A DNA stretch of 16,361 bases from Candidatus Segatella papionis (GTDB lineage Bacteria; Bacteroidota; Bacteroidia; Bacteroidales; Bacteroidaceae). The position numbers were made by a program, and so were the translations under genes. Below the pieces are notes generated by a model. The model saw only the letters and a program-made list of their open reading frames with translations. It ran no database searches and was not told the DNA's origin. The DNA lies in assembly GCA_002297965.1 (NCBI GenBank), contig DBLF01000002.1, forward strand, positions 16,313 to 32,673, read 5' to 3'. Below are positions 7,064 to 14,266 of this stretch, piece after piece (position 1 is the first letter of the stretch; every line of letters begins with the position of its first letter).

Positions 7064-8566
7064 TTACAACTGCTCGGCGATGTGGATAGCCTTGGTCAAG
7101 GCTCCCAACTTGTTGTTGCACTCCTCCAGCTCATACTGGTCGTTGCTCTTAGCCACCACGCCGCTGCCAGCCTGGAACCAAAGCTCGCCGTTGCGGCTGA
7201 TGAAGGTGCGGATGACGATGGCCTGGTTCAGGTCGCCGTTCAGTCCGATGAAACCGATGCAGCCACCGTAGGCTCCACGGTTGTGCGGCTCCAGCTCGCT
7301 GATAATCTGCATCGCCCTCACCTTAGGCGCACCGCTCAGCGTGCCCGCAGGGAAGGTGTCGATAAACTCCTTGATGTGGTCGGCACCCTCGTCGAGCACA
7401 CCGCTCACACGGCTCACCAGGTGAATCACGTGGCTATAGAATTGCATATCCTTATAGAAATCCACCTTCACTCCGTGGCAGTTGCGGCTCAGGTCGTTGC
7501 GCGCCAAATCGACCAGCATCACGTGCTCGGCGTTCTCCTTCGGGTCGTTGCGCAGGAACTCGGCAGCCTTGCGGTCTTGCTCCATGTCGCCAGTGCGCTT
7601 GGTGGTGCCGGCTATAGGGTCGATGAACGCCTTGTTGCCCACGATGCGGTTGTGGGTCTCTGGCGAAGAACCGAAGATGCGGAACCCGCCGAAGTCGAAA
7701 TAGAAGAGGTAAGGCGAAGGATTGATGCTGCGCAGGGCACGATAGAGCTTGAAGTCGTCGCCCTCGTAACGCTGCACGAATCGGCGGCTCACCACAATCT
7801 GGAACACGTCGCCACGCAGGCAGTGCTGGATGCAGCGGCGAATGTTAGCCTTGTGCTCCTCGTCGGTAAGCGTAGAGGTCGTGTCGCCCACAGGATGGAA
7901 GTCGTAAGGCTTCACGTTCGCCTTGTTCACCGCCTTCAGGAGCGCATCCAGCTCAGCCTCGCCAGCGGCGAGGTTAGCCTCGGCGGCAGCTCCATCTGAA
8001 GACCCAGCCCCAGCGGAAGCACCAGCCCCAGCCTCATCGTAGCTTTCGCTCAATGCAATCAGCTCCATCGTGTTGTTGAAATGGTCGAACACGATAATGT
8101 CCTTATACATGATGTAATAAATGTCGGGCGCATCATTCTTCTCCATGGTGGTGTCCTTCACGGGGATGTTCTCGAAGTAGCGCACCGCATTGAAGGTGGT
8201 AAATCCATAGAGACCACAGAAATCCTTGCCCTCGCCCTCCACGTGGAAGGAGCGGATAAAGTCGTTGATGGCCTTCGAGATGGCGAGCTTGCACTCCTCG
8301 CCCTTCCCCTCGCCGAAGGCAGGAAGCTGCTGCTTCTCCTGTCGGCCGTCGGGATAAGAGGCAATCACCTCGCCGTGGCTCACGGCGATGCTAGCCATCG
8401 GATGCACCCCGATGAAGGAGCGCGAGTTCTCCGAGCCATGGTAGTCGGAACTCTCCATCAGAGCCGACTGCGGATAAATATCTCTCAGTCGCATATAGAC
8501 TCCCACCGGCGTATAGAGGTCGGCGAGAATCTTGCGAGTCACTGTCTTATAATTATATTTCGCCAT
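7064..8566 (-). CDS. trpE: Anthranilate synthase component I
   Basis: Cytosolic enzyme of the first committed step, chorismate to anthranilate, using ammonia from TrpG. The protein is 500 aa. The Trp feedback site is recognisable: LMESS at 36-40 (LLES in enteric TrpE) and NPSPY at 282-286. Chorismate-binding motifs follow: GSSPE 299-303, PIAGT 317-321, AEHVMLVDLARND 346-358 (Glu347 as a probable Mg ligand), FPAGTLSGAPK 405-415 and AYGG 432-435. An unusual Ala/Gly-rich stretch (about 178-206, AGAGASAGAGSSDGAAAEA) lies between the N-terminal and catalytic parts. It is the sixth gene of the operon, 100 nt behind trpB. The feedback motif argues for TrpE rather than PabB. Confidence 0.96.
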   Translation of the reverse strand: MAKYNYKTVTRKILADLYTPVGVYMRLRDIYPQSALMESSDYHGSENSRSFIGVHPMASIAVSHGEVIASYPDGRQEKQQLPAFGEGKGEECKLAISKAINDFIRSFHVEGEGKDFCGLYGFTTFNAVRYFENIPVKDTTMEKNDAPDIYYIMYKDIIVFDHFNNTMELIALSESYDEAGAGASAGAGSSDGAAAEANLAAGEAELDALLKAVNKANVKPYDFHPVGDTTSTLTDEEHKANIRRCIQHCLRGDVFQIVVSRRFVQRYEGDDFKLYRALRSINPSPYLFYFDFGGFRIFGSSPETHNRIVGNKAFIDPIAGTTKRTGDMEQDRKAAEFLRNDPKENAEHVMLVDLARNDLSRNCHGVKVDFYKDMQFYSHVIHLVSRVSGVLDEGADHIKEFIDTFPAGTLSGAPKVRAMQIISELEPHNRGAYGGCIGFIGLNGDLNQAIVIRTFISRNGELWFQAGSGVVAKSNDQYELEECNNKLGALTKAIHIAEQL

Positions 8567-8578
8567 TATAATATTTAT

Positions 8579-8659
8579 GTTAAGTGTTAAGTGTTAATTG
8601 TTAAATGTTAAATGAAAAGTCAGAACTATCGTGCCAACCCTAACATCTAACATTTAACA
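8579..8659. repeat. GTTAAGT/GTTAAAT heptamers forming an inverted repeat in the trpB-trpE gap
   Basis: Bases 8579-8614 are a run of GTTAAGT, GTTAATT and GTTAAAT words. TGTTAAATGTTAAATG (8599-8614) is inverted at 8644-8659 (CATCTAACATTTAACA) with 15 of 16 positions matching and a 29-nt spacer. The transcript can therefore form a long A/U hairpin between trpB and trpE. Confidence 0.8.
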
Positions 8660-8666
8660 TTAAAAC

Positions 8667-9866
8667 TTAAAAGTTTCCATACTCCTTAGCCATCGCCTTG
8701 TTCTTGAGGTAAGTCTCCACATCCTTGTCGCCACGACCCGAAACGGTCAATACGACTACATCGTCTTTCTTGAACTTCATCTTCTTGAGGGCGGCAACGG
8801 CGTGGGCGCTCTCGATGGCAGGGATGATTCCCTCCATGCGGGTAAGCTCGTAGCCAGCGTAGATGGCCTCATCGTCCTTGATGGCGAGCACGTGGCTGCG
8901 ACCGCGGGTGGCGAGGTCGGCGTGCATAGGGCCAATGCCTGGATAGTCGAGACCAGCCGAAATGGTAAAGGCCTCCTTAATTTGGCCGTCGTCGGTCTGC
9001 ATCACCAGCGTGCGTGCGCCGTGGATGATTCCCTCTGTGCCACAGTGCATGGTGGCGGCAGTATAGTCGGTGTCGATTCCGTGGCCAGCAGCCTCGGCTA
9101 GGTAAATCTGCACACGGTCGTCGTCGATGTAGTGGTAGATGGTGCCGGCTGCGTTGGAACCGCCGCCCACACAGGCGATGAGGTAGTCAGGATAGTCGCG
9201 ACCTATCTTCTCCTCCAACTGCCACTTAATCTCCTCGCTGATTACGCTCTGCATCTTGGCCACAATGTCTGGGTAAGGGTGAGGACCCATGGTGGAACCC
9301 ACAATATAGAAAGTGTCCTGAGGGTGGCAGCACCAGTCGCGGATGGCCTCGGAGCAAGCATCCGAGAGGGTCATATTGCCCGTGCGCACAGGGTGAACCT
9401 CGGCACCCAGCATCTTCATGCGCTCCACATTGGTGTGCTGGCGCTCCACGTCGGTGGCACCCATGAAGATTTCGCACTTCATGTTCATCAGGGCGCAAAC
9501 CGTGGCAGTAGCCACACCGTGCTGACCGGCACCCGTCTCGGCGATGATGCGAGTCTTGCCCATCTTCTTAGCCATCAGAATCTGTCCGATGGTGTTGTTA
9601 ATCTTGTGCGCACCCGTATGGTTCAGGTCCTCACGCTTCAGGTAGAGCTGGCAGCCATACTTCTCGCTCATTCGCTTCGCAAAGTAGAGAGGCGAAGGAC
9701 GGCCCACATAGTCCTTCAGCAGAGCGTGGTACTCCTTCTTGAACTCCTCGCTCTCGATGATAGGCTTGTAAGCCTGCTGCAACTCGGTTACACACTTATA
9801 TAGAATCTCAGGCACGTAAGCGCCTCCGAACTTTCCAAAAAATCCTTTATCGTCAACTTGATACAT
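8667..9866 (-). CDS. trpB: Tryptophan synthase beta chain
   Basis: PLP enzyme that joins indole and serine to give tryptophan, in an alpha2beta2 complex with TrpA. At 399 aa it has the normal length. The PLP lysine is Lys88 in HTGAHKIN, the catalytic glutamate is Glu110 in ETGAGQHG, the phosphate loop GGGSNA is at 234-239 and SGRGDKD at 376-382. These are features of the main TrpB1 type, not the TrpB2 variant. It lies 215 nt behind trpA, in the order A then B, the reverse of the usual B then A. Confidence 0.97.
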   Translation of the reverse strand: MYQVDDKGFFGKFGGAYVPEILYKCVTELQQAYKPIIESEEFKKEYHALLKDYVGRPSPLYFAKRMSEKYGCQLYLKREDLNHTGAHKINNTIGQILMAKKMGKTRIIAETGAGQHGVATATVCALMNMKCEIFMGATDVERQHTNVERMKMLGAEVHPVRTGNMTLSDACSEAIRDWCCHPQDTFYIVGSTMGPHPYPDIVAKMQSVISEEIKWQLEEKIGRDYPDYLIACVGGGSNAAGTIYHYIDDDRVQIYLAEAAGHGIDTDYTAATMHCGTEGIIHGARTLVMQTDDGQIKEAFTISAGLDYPGIGPMHADLATRGRSHVLAIKDDEAIYAGYELTRMEGIIPAIESAHAVAALKKMKFKKDDVVVLTVSGRGDKDVETYLKNKAMAKEYGNF

Positions 9867-9887
9867 AATCTCTTTATCATTTTAGTC

Positions 9888-10070
9888 CCCACAGATTTCA
9901 CAGATTTACACAGAATTCGCAAATAAGTATTTATATAAATATATAAGTTTTATTTATATAAATATATAAGTTTTATATAAACCTTTTATACAATCAACTA
10001 TATAAATAAATTCTATCTGCGTTAATCTGCGAAATCTACAAAATCTGAGTTAATCTGCGAAATCTGCGGG
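9888..10070. repeat. Inverted repeat (ATCTGYG family) enclosing AT-rich tandem repeats in the trpA-trpB gap
   Basis: The outer arms CCCACAGATTTCACAGATT (9888-9906) and AATCTGCGAAATCTGCGGG (10052-10070) pair along their whole length with two wobble or mismatch positions, depending on strand. Further AATCTGCGAAATCT words lie at about 10023-10060. Between the arms a 23-24 nt AT-rich unit (TTATATAAATATATAAG core) is repeated at about 9930-9976. No gene is present. The element spans almost the whole 215-nt gap. Confidence 0.85.
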
Positions 10071-10081
10071 AAATTTATACA

Positions 10082-10858
10082 TTACTTTTTGAGAGCCTCG
10101 AAAAGCTCATCGAGCGCCTTGTCTGGGTCGCCCGTCTCATTGAGCAGGGTCACAAACTTACTGCCGATGATGGCACCCGCCGCATTGTCTTGCGCACTGG
10201 TAAGAGTTTGCTTGTTGCTGATTCCGAAGCCTATCATGCGAGGGTTGCGGAGGTTCATCGAATTGATGTGGTTGAAGTAAGCCAACTTAGCGTCTCCGAA
10301 GTTGCTCTGTGCGCCCGTGATGCTCGCCGAGCTAACCATATAGATAAATCCGTCGGTGTGCTCGTCGATGAATCTGATGCGCTCCTCGCTAGTCTCAGGC
10401 GTAATCATCATGATGACACGGATGTCGTACTTGTCGGCGATAGGCTTCACCACCTTCAGATAGTCGTCGAAAGGCAGGTCTGGGATGATGGTTCCGCTCA
10501 CGCCGCTCTCCACACAACTCTGGAAGAAAGCCTCGATTCCGTAGTGCATGATAGGATTCAGATAGCCCATCAACACGAGCGGAATGTTCACCTCGTCCTT
10601 GATGGCCTTGAGCTGGGCGAAGAGCGTCTTCACGGTCATTCCGTTTTTGAGAGCCTTGGTGCCTGCGCTCTGAATCACAGGGCCGTCGGCCAGCGGGTCG
10701 CTGAAAGGGATTCCCACCTCAATCATATCTATCCCCTTGCGTTCCATCGCCTTAATCACATCGCCAGTGCCCTCCAGTGTAGGGCAACCAGCACAAAAAT
10801 ACAAACTCAAGAGCTTGCGCCCCTTATTGTTTGCGAACAATGCATTTATCTTATTCAT
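10082..10858 (-). CDS. trpA: Tryptophan synthase alpha chain
   Basis: Cleaves indole-3-glycerol phosphate to indole and glyceraldehyde 3-phosphate, passing indole to TrpB. It is 258 aa, a TIM barrel of standard length. The catalytic pair is intact: Glu47 in IEVGIPFSDP and Asp58 in LADGP (equivalent to E. coli Glu49 and Asp60). The phosphate-binding end GFGISN is also present. It is the fourth gene of the operon, 190 nt behind trpF. Confidence 0.96.
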   Translation of the reverse strand: MNKINALFANNKGRKLLSLYFCAGCPTLEGTGDVIKAMERKGIDMIEVGIPFSDPLADGPVIQSAGTKALKNGMTVKTLFAQLKAIKDEVNIPLVLMGYLNPIMHYGIEAFFQSCVESGVSGTIIPDLPFDDYLKVVKPIADKYDIRVIMMITPETSEERIRFIDEHTDGFIYMVSSASITGAQSNFGDAKLAYFNHINSMNLRNPRMIGFGISNKQTLTSAQDNAAGAIIGSKFVTLLNETGDPDKALDELFEALKK

Positions 10859-10920
10859 CGTTATTTTGTATTTTTTTTACGTTCTATTTATTATTCATCA
10901 TTTATCATCAATAAAAATCC

Positions 10921-11040
10921 GCGGGAGACCTCAAAAAGACCGAAAAGCCCAAAGAAAATCTGCGGAAATCTGCGAAATCTGCGGGAGACCTCAAAAAGAC
11001 TGAAAGCCCAAAGAAAAATTGCGGAAATTGCGAAATCTAC
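10921..11040. repeat. Two 60-nt tandem repeats in the trpF-trpA gap
   Basis: Copy 1 (10921-10980) and copy 2 (10981-11040) both begin GCGGGAGACCTCAAAAAGAC, continue with AAAGCCCAAAGAAAA, and end in GCGGAAAT...GCGAAATCT. They are close to 90% alike by eye. The ends belong to the same ATCTGCG word family as the trpA-trpB and trpC-trpD gaps. Confidence 0.88.
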
Positions 11041-11048
11041 GAGAGCCT

Positions 11049-11756
11049 TTAAATCCCCCTAATCTGCGAGATAAAGCGCCCGAGTTTCTCCACATTCTTC
11101 AGCCCCGGCTCCACCTCGAACTTCGAGTTCAGGTCTATCCCGATGCACATCGGATGATGGAACTCCTTGACCCTTTCCGCATCTTCCGGTCCGATTCCGC
11201 CGCTCAACAAGAACGGAACGTCGCCGTCGTAAGCATCCAAGACCGACCAATCAAACTGCTCACCGCTTCCCCCGTAAGCCTTGCACTTCGTATCGAAGAG
11301 GAAGTAGTCAACAGCTCCTACATACTCCTTGTATTTCTGAATGTCCTCGGCAGTGGAAACGCTGATGGCCTTGATGAGCTTGAAAGGTTTTGTCTTCACC
11401 TCAATGCCCTGCTCTTCGAGCCAAGGCTTGAGCTGTGTAAACAAGAACTCCTCGTGCTCCTCCTGAAATTTCTTACAGAAGTCTGGACTCTCGCCTCCAT
11501 GAAACTGCACCGCATCCAAACCGAGACGCAACGTCTGCAACTCGATGTTCTCGAACGTATCGTTCACAAACACCCCCACTCTCTTCACCGTCTTATCGGC
11601 ATCCGTGCGAGGCAGAGGAAAATCTTCGCTCTGCCCCAAGCCCTCGAAGTATCGAGGCGACTTAGGATAAAAGATGAAGCCCATCATATCGACTCCGAGT
11701 TGCGCCACCTGCTGCACATTGTCAGCATCGCGCATTCCGCAAACCTTTATTTTCAT
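11049..11756 (-). CDS. trpF: Phosphoribosylanthranilate isomerase
   Basis: Performs the Amadori rearrangement of N-(5-phosphoribosyl)anthranilate to CdRP. At 235 aa it is somewhat longer than the usual ~205 aa; the extra residues seem to lie at about 38-55 (after FYPKSPRYF) and 112-124. Catalytic Cys6 (KVCGM) and Asp208 (GIDLNSKFE) are present, as are QFHG (84-87) and the phosphate-binding LSGGIGPED. It is an independent gene here, not fused to trpC, lying 160 nt behind it. Confidence 0.95.
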   Translation of the reverse strand: MKIKVCGMRDADNVQQVAQLGVDMMGFIFYPKSPRYFEGLGQSEDFPLPRTDADKTVKRVGVFVNDTFENIELQTLRLGLDAVQFHGGESPDFCKKFQEEHEEFLFTQLKPWLEEQGIEVKTKPFKLIKAISVSTAEDIQKYKEYVGAVDYFLFDTKCKAYGGSGEQFDWSVLDAYDGDVPFLLSGGIGPEDAERVKEFHHPMCIGIDLNSKFEVEPGLKNVEKLGRFISQIRGI

Positions 11757-11790
11757 TGAATGTTTAATGTTTAATTAGGGCATACGCCGA

Positions 11791-11910
11791 ATATCCGTTT
11801 AAAATCCGTCTAAGTTCCGTAGAACAACAAAATTCCGTTTAAATTCCGTCTAAGTTCCGTAGGACAACAAAATTCCGTTTAAATTCCGTTTAAGTTCCGT
11901 AGGACAACAA
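11791..11910. repeat. Three 40-nt tandem repeats in the trpC-trpF gap
   Basis: Units at 11791-11830, 11831-11870 and 11871-11910 share AATTCCGTTTAAATTCCGT, CTAAGTTCCGTAGGACAACA and an exact 40-nt period. The copies nearest trpC are the most alike, while the one nearest trpF is slightly degenerate. Each unit itself contains three TTCCGT words. No coding potential was seen. Confidence 0.9.
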
Positions 11911-11916
11911 AATTCC

Positions 11917-12720
11917 TCAGAGCTTCGAGATAAACTCCTTGAGCGCCTCTCCAGGATTCGCCTGTTTCATAAACTGCTCTCCCATCAAGAACCCCTTGAA
12001 TCCGCCCTCCTCACGAAGTCTCTTCACCACCTCCGGGCGAGAGATTCCGCTCTCGCTCACTCGGCACACATTCTTAGGAAGCTGCTCAACGAGTCGGAAG
12101 CTATTCTCCACATCCGTGACGAAGGTTCCGAGGTTGCGATTGTTAATTCCGTACATGTCCGGTTCCAGCTCCGCATACTCGAAGTCTCGTTCGTTGTGCA
12201 TCTCCAGCAGCACCTCCAGCCCCAGCTGGTGCGCCATCTGCAAGAGTCGCTTGCACTCCTCCTTCGAGAGACAGGCAGCGATGAGGAGCACCGCCGAAGC
12301 CCCACAGTAGCGAGCCTGTAGCAGCTGATACTCCTCCACCACGAAGTTCTTATAGAGGATAGGCAAGGTCACGCCCACGTGGCGCGCCTCCTGTATGAAC
12401 TCATCATAGCCCCCGAAATAATCAATATCGGTGAGGATGCTCAGCGCCGAAGCCCCGTTCTGCTGGTAGGCAAGCGGGATGATGCTCGCCTTGCCCTCCT
12501 CCTTGATCCAGCCCTTGGAAGGCGACTTGCGCTTGAACTCAGCGATAATTCCCGTCGAGGAATTCATCAGAGCCTCTCGCATACTTCCTCCCGGCACCCT
12601 GCCATCTTCCGCCTGCATTTTCTGCTCTGTGAGCTGAATCATCTGTCGTGGCGAAATGAATCGCTTGCGCTGCTCCATCTCGATTCGCTTGTGAGCAACT
12701 ATTTCTTCCAATATATCCAT
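11917..12720 (-). CDS. trpC: Indole-3-glycerol phosphate synthase
   Basis: Closes CdRP to indole-3-glycerol phosphate. From the ATG at 12720 the protein is 267 aa. I chose this start because MDILEEIVAHKR is the family's usual N-terminus. An upstream in-frame GTG at 12741-12739 would add seven residues but lies inside an inverted repeat. Catalytic and substrate residues visible: Glu61 and Lys63 in EFKRKSPS, Lys124 in LYKNF, Glu173 in LLEMHN, Asn194 in GINNRNL and Ser222 in SESGIS. It is unfused to trpF and is second in the operon, 105 nt behind trpD. Confidence 0.95.
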   Translation of the reverse strand: MDILEEIVAHKRIEMEQRKRFISPRQMIQLTEQKMQAEDGRVPGGSMREALMNSSTGIIAEFKRKSPSKGWIKEEGKASIIPLAYQQNGASALSILTDIDYFGGYDEFIQEARHVGVTLPILYKNFVVEEYQLLQARYCGASAVLLIAACLSKEECKRLLQMAHQLGLEVLLEMHNERDFEYAELEPDMYGINNRNLGTFVTDVENSFRLVEQLPKNVCRVSESGISRPEVVKRLREEGGFKGFLMGEQFMKQANPGEALKEFISKL

Positions 12721-12736
12721 TTTTTCTGTTTTTATT

Positions 12737-12822
12737 CCCACGGATCACACAGATTCACACAGATTTAACCTATTCGAGCTTCAACAGAAACAAAAATCTG
12801 TGTTATCTGTGAAATCTGTGGG
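12737..12822. repeat. 30-nt inverted repeat (ATCTGTG family) filling the trpD-trpC gap
   Basis: The left arm (12737-12766, CCCACGGATCACACAGATTC...) and right arm (12794-12822, ...TATCTGTGAAATCTGTGGG) are near-perfect inverted copies over about 29 nt, with a 27-nt spacer. Both are made of ATCTGTG words. The transcript would form a long hairpin between trpD and trpC, ending 16 nt before the trpC ATG. Confidence 0.88.
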
Positions 12823-12825
12823 AGA

Positions 12826-13830
12826 TTAAGAATTGAGTTCCACGAATTTCTTGAATGTAGCGAGCGCCTTGCCCGAGTCGATGCTCTCGCGGGCAATCTC
12901 CACACACTCGTCGATGCTCTTCTGCCCCTTCTCCATCACCTGGATTCCGAAGGCAGCGTTGGCGAGCACGATGTTCTTCTGTGCTGGCAACGCACGATTT
13001 TCGAGCACAGCGTCGAAGATTTCCTTCGCCTCCTGCTCCGTGGCACCGCCACGAACCTCCTCTGGCTTGGCGTTCTCGAAGCCCAAGTCCTGAGGCTTGA
13101 AGATGCGCTCGTAGTTGTTGGTGGTCACCTTGAAGTCGCTGGTGAGCGAAATCTCGTCGTAACCGTCGATGCTGTTCACGATTCCGTAGTCTATTCCTAT
13201 TTTCTGGTAAACCTGGTTGTAGAGTCGCATCTGGTCGAGGTTGGCGACACCGAGCAACTGGCACTTAGGCTGGCTAGGGTTGACGAGCGGACCGAGCAGA
13301 TTGAAGACCGTAGGGAACTGGAGCGCCTTGCGGATAGGGCCCACGAACTTCATCGCCTTGGCAAAGAGCTGGGCGTGGAGATAGACGATTCCCGCCTCGT
13401 CGAGCGAACGGTTCAGCTTGTCGAGGTCGTCGGTGAACTGCACGCCGTGGTTCTTGATTACATTAGAAGCTCCGCTCACCGAAGTAGCGGCAAAGTTACC
13501 GTGCTTGGCCACCTTGTATCCTGCGCCAGCAATGACGAAGCAAGAGGTGGTGGAAATATTGAAGGTATTCTTGCGGTCGCCACCAGTGCCCACCACGTCG
13601 ATGTATCGGTCGCAGTCGAGGATGGCAGGAACGCCCGTCTCCAAGATTCCGTCGCGGAAACCGAGAAGCTCATCCACGGTTACGCCTCGCATCTGGAGTC
13701 CGGTGAGGAGGGCTGTAATCTGCTCCTCAGGGAACTGGCTCTGGGTAATTCCTACGATAATCTCCTTGGTCTCTTCACGAGTAAGCTCCTCGTGGTTCAA
13801 CATTCTGTTCAAGATATTCTTCATTTCCAT
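12826..13830 (-). CDS. trpD: Anthranilate phosphoribosyltransferase
   Basis: Transfers the phosphoribosyl group of PRPP to anthranilate. At 334 aa it is of normal length and is not fused to TrpG. The PRPP-binding glycine loop GTGGD is at 81-85, NIST at 91-94, KHGN at 109-112, the SVSGASN variant of the usual SSSGSAD at 117-123, Arg168 in PIRKAL, and NLLGPLVNP at 177-185. It is the first structural gene of the operon, 217 nt after the attenuator terminator. The ATG at 13830 has an in-frame second ATG two codons later. Confidence 0.96.
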   Translation of the reverse strand: MEMKNILNRMLNHEELTREETKEIIVGITQSQFPEEQITALLTGLQMRGVTVDELLGFRDGILETGVPAILDCDRYIDVVGTGGDRKNTFNISTTSCFVIAGAGYKVAKHGNFAATSVSGASNVIKNHGVQFTDDLDKLNRSLDEAGIVYLHAQLFAKAMKFVGPIRKALQFPTVFNLLGPLVNPSQPKCQLLGVANLDQMRLYNQVYQKIGIDYGIVNSIDGYDEISLTSDFKVTTNNYERIFKPQDLGFENAKPEEVRGGATEQEAKEIFDAVLENRALPAQKNIVLANAAFGIQVMEKGQKSIDECVEIARESIDSGKALATFKKFVELNS

Positions 13831-13878
13831 AATCTTGGTCTCCTATATTTTTATTTTTGTTTTATGTTTACTAAATCT

Positions 13879-14043
13879 AAGAAATACTCTTTATTCTAAT
13901 CTTTCAAGAAATAATCTTTCTATTCATTCAAGAAATACTCTTTCTATTCATTCAAGAAATACTCTTTATTCTAATCATTCAAGAAATACTCTTTCTATTC
14001 ATTCAAGAAATACTCTTTCTATTCATTCAAGAAATGCTCTTAA
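13879..14043. repeat. Seven-copy 24/27-nt tandem repeat between the trp attenuator and trpD
   Basis: Copies begin with AAGAAATACTCTTT-type cores at 13879, 13906, 13930, 13954, 13981, 14005 and 14029 (the last partial). The spacing 27-24-24-27-24-24 makes a 75-nt higher-order unit present twice. Four of the 24-nt copies (13930, 13981 as a 24-mer, 14005 and the neighbouring 13906) are nearly identical. The array occupies most of the untranslated stretch from the terminator to trpD. On the plus strand it is open in one frame (repeated RNTLSIHS), but this is antisense to the trp leader and I do not regard it as a gene. Confidence 0.9.
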
Positions 14044-14046
14044 AAT

Positions 14047-14081
14047 GAAAAAGGACCTGTCGTAAGTTACGGCAGGCCCTT
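14047..14081 (-). terminator. trp attenuator (intrinsic terminator)
   Basis: On the transcript AAGGGCCTGCCGTAA (14081-14067) pairs with TTACGACAGGTCCTT (14065-14051), apart from one G-U pair and one C-A mismatch, and is followed by T5. The tip must open to a 3-5 nt loop. It lies 40 nt after the leader peptide stop codon and 217 nt before trpD. The sequence ACTTACGAC (14067-14059), which spans the loop and the 3' arm, can pair instead with GTCGTGAGT (14127-14119) around the leader stop codon, which would abolish the terminator. Confidence 0.9.
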
Positions 14082-14111
14082 AGTATTTTTGTTGTTCACA
14101 TCCACATACGG

Positions 14112-14146
14112 GTACTCGACTCACGACTTATTAGATCTTGAGTTAC
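14112..14146 (-). promoter_or_regulatory. Leader RNA pairing segments (anti-antiterminator/antiterminator) of the trp attenuator
   Basis: Segment 1 just after the Trp codons (GTAACTCA, 14146-14139) can pair with segment 2, either as ACTCA with TGAGT (14123-14119) or as GTAACTC with GAGTAC (14117-14112, one bulge). Segment 2, GTCGTGAGT (14127-14119), can pair over 9 bp (one G-U) with ACTTACGAC of the terminator. A ribosome stalled on the Trp codons would cover segment 1 and free segment 2. A ribosome at the stop codon (14123-14121) would cover segment 2 and let the terminator form. Confidence 0.7.
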
Positions 14147-14183
14147 GCCACCACCACGCTGTAGATACGAACGACTTCATCAT
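14121..14183 (-). CDS. trpL: trp operon leader peptide with three consecutive Trp codons
   Basis: A 20-codon reading frame from ATG 14183 (a second ATG follows directly) to TGA 14121, with the core AWWWR: three adjacent TGG codons at 14156-14148. TGG is rare, so a Trp triplet in a short frame immediately before a terminator and a trp operon is very unlikely by chance. The start is preceded by an A-rich stretch (AAAATTAAACTT) and no Shine-Dalgarno, as expected in this phylum. The peptide itself probably has no function; its translation senses charged tRNA-Trp. It lies about 78 nt after the predicted transcription start. Confidence 0.88.
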   Translation of the reverse strand: MMKSFVSTAWWWRNSRSNKS

Positions 14184-14266
14184 AAGTTTAATTTTATTTT
14201 ATTGTTATATTGCTCTTTATTAATAATTATTTCGTAATCGAGACAGTCACTACAACTATCCGATTG

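Noticed and set aside
6983..7999. 338-codon open frame on the plus strand opposite trpE, beginning with repeated SSLFVLHFR
   Set aside because: The repeated start is the translation of the intergenic 27-nt repeat and the rest is antisense to trpE.
12721..12741. GTG start for trpC adding seven residues
   Set aside because: The GTG lies inside the inverted repeat, and the ATG at 12720 gives the family's normal N-terminus.
13879..14043. CRISPR array
   Set aside because: The units are contiguous tandem copies without unique spacers, and no cas genes are present.
13418..14065. 215-codon plus-strand frame ending in repeated RNTLSIHS
   Set aside because: The repeats are the 24/27-nt array in the trp leader read backwards, and the remainder is antisense to trpD. 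The multiples of three are coincidental; other repeats in the window have periods of 25, 34, 40 or 43.
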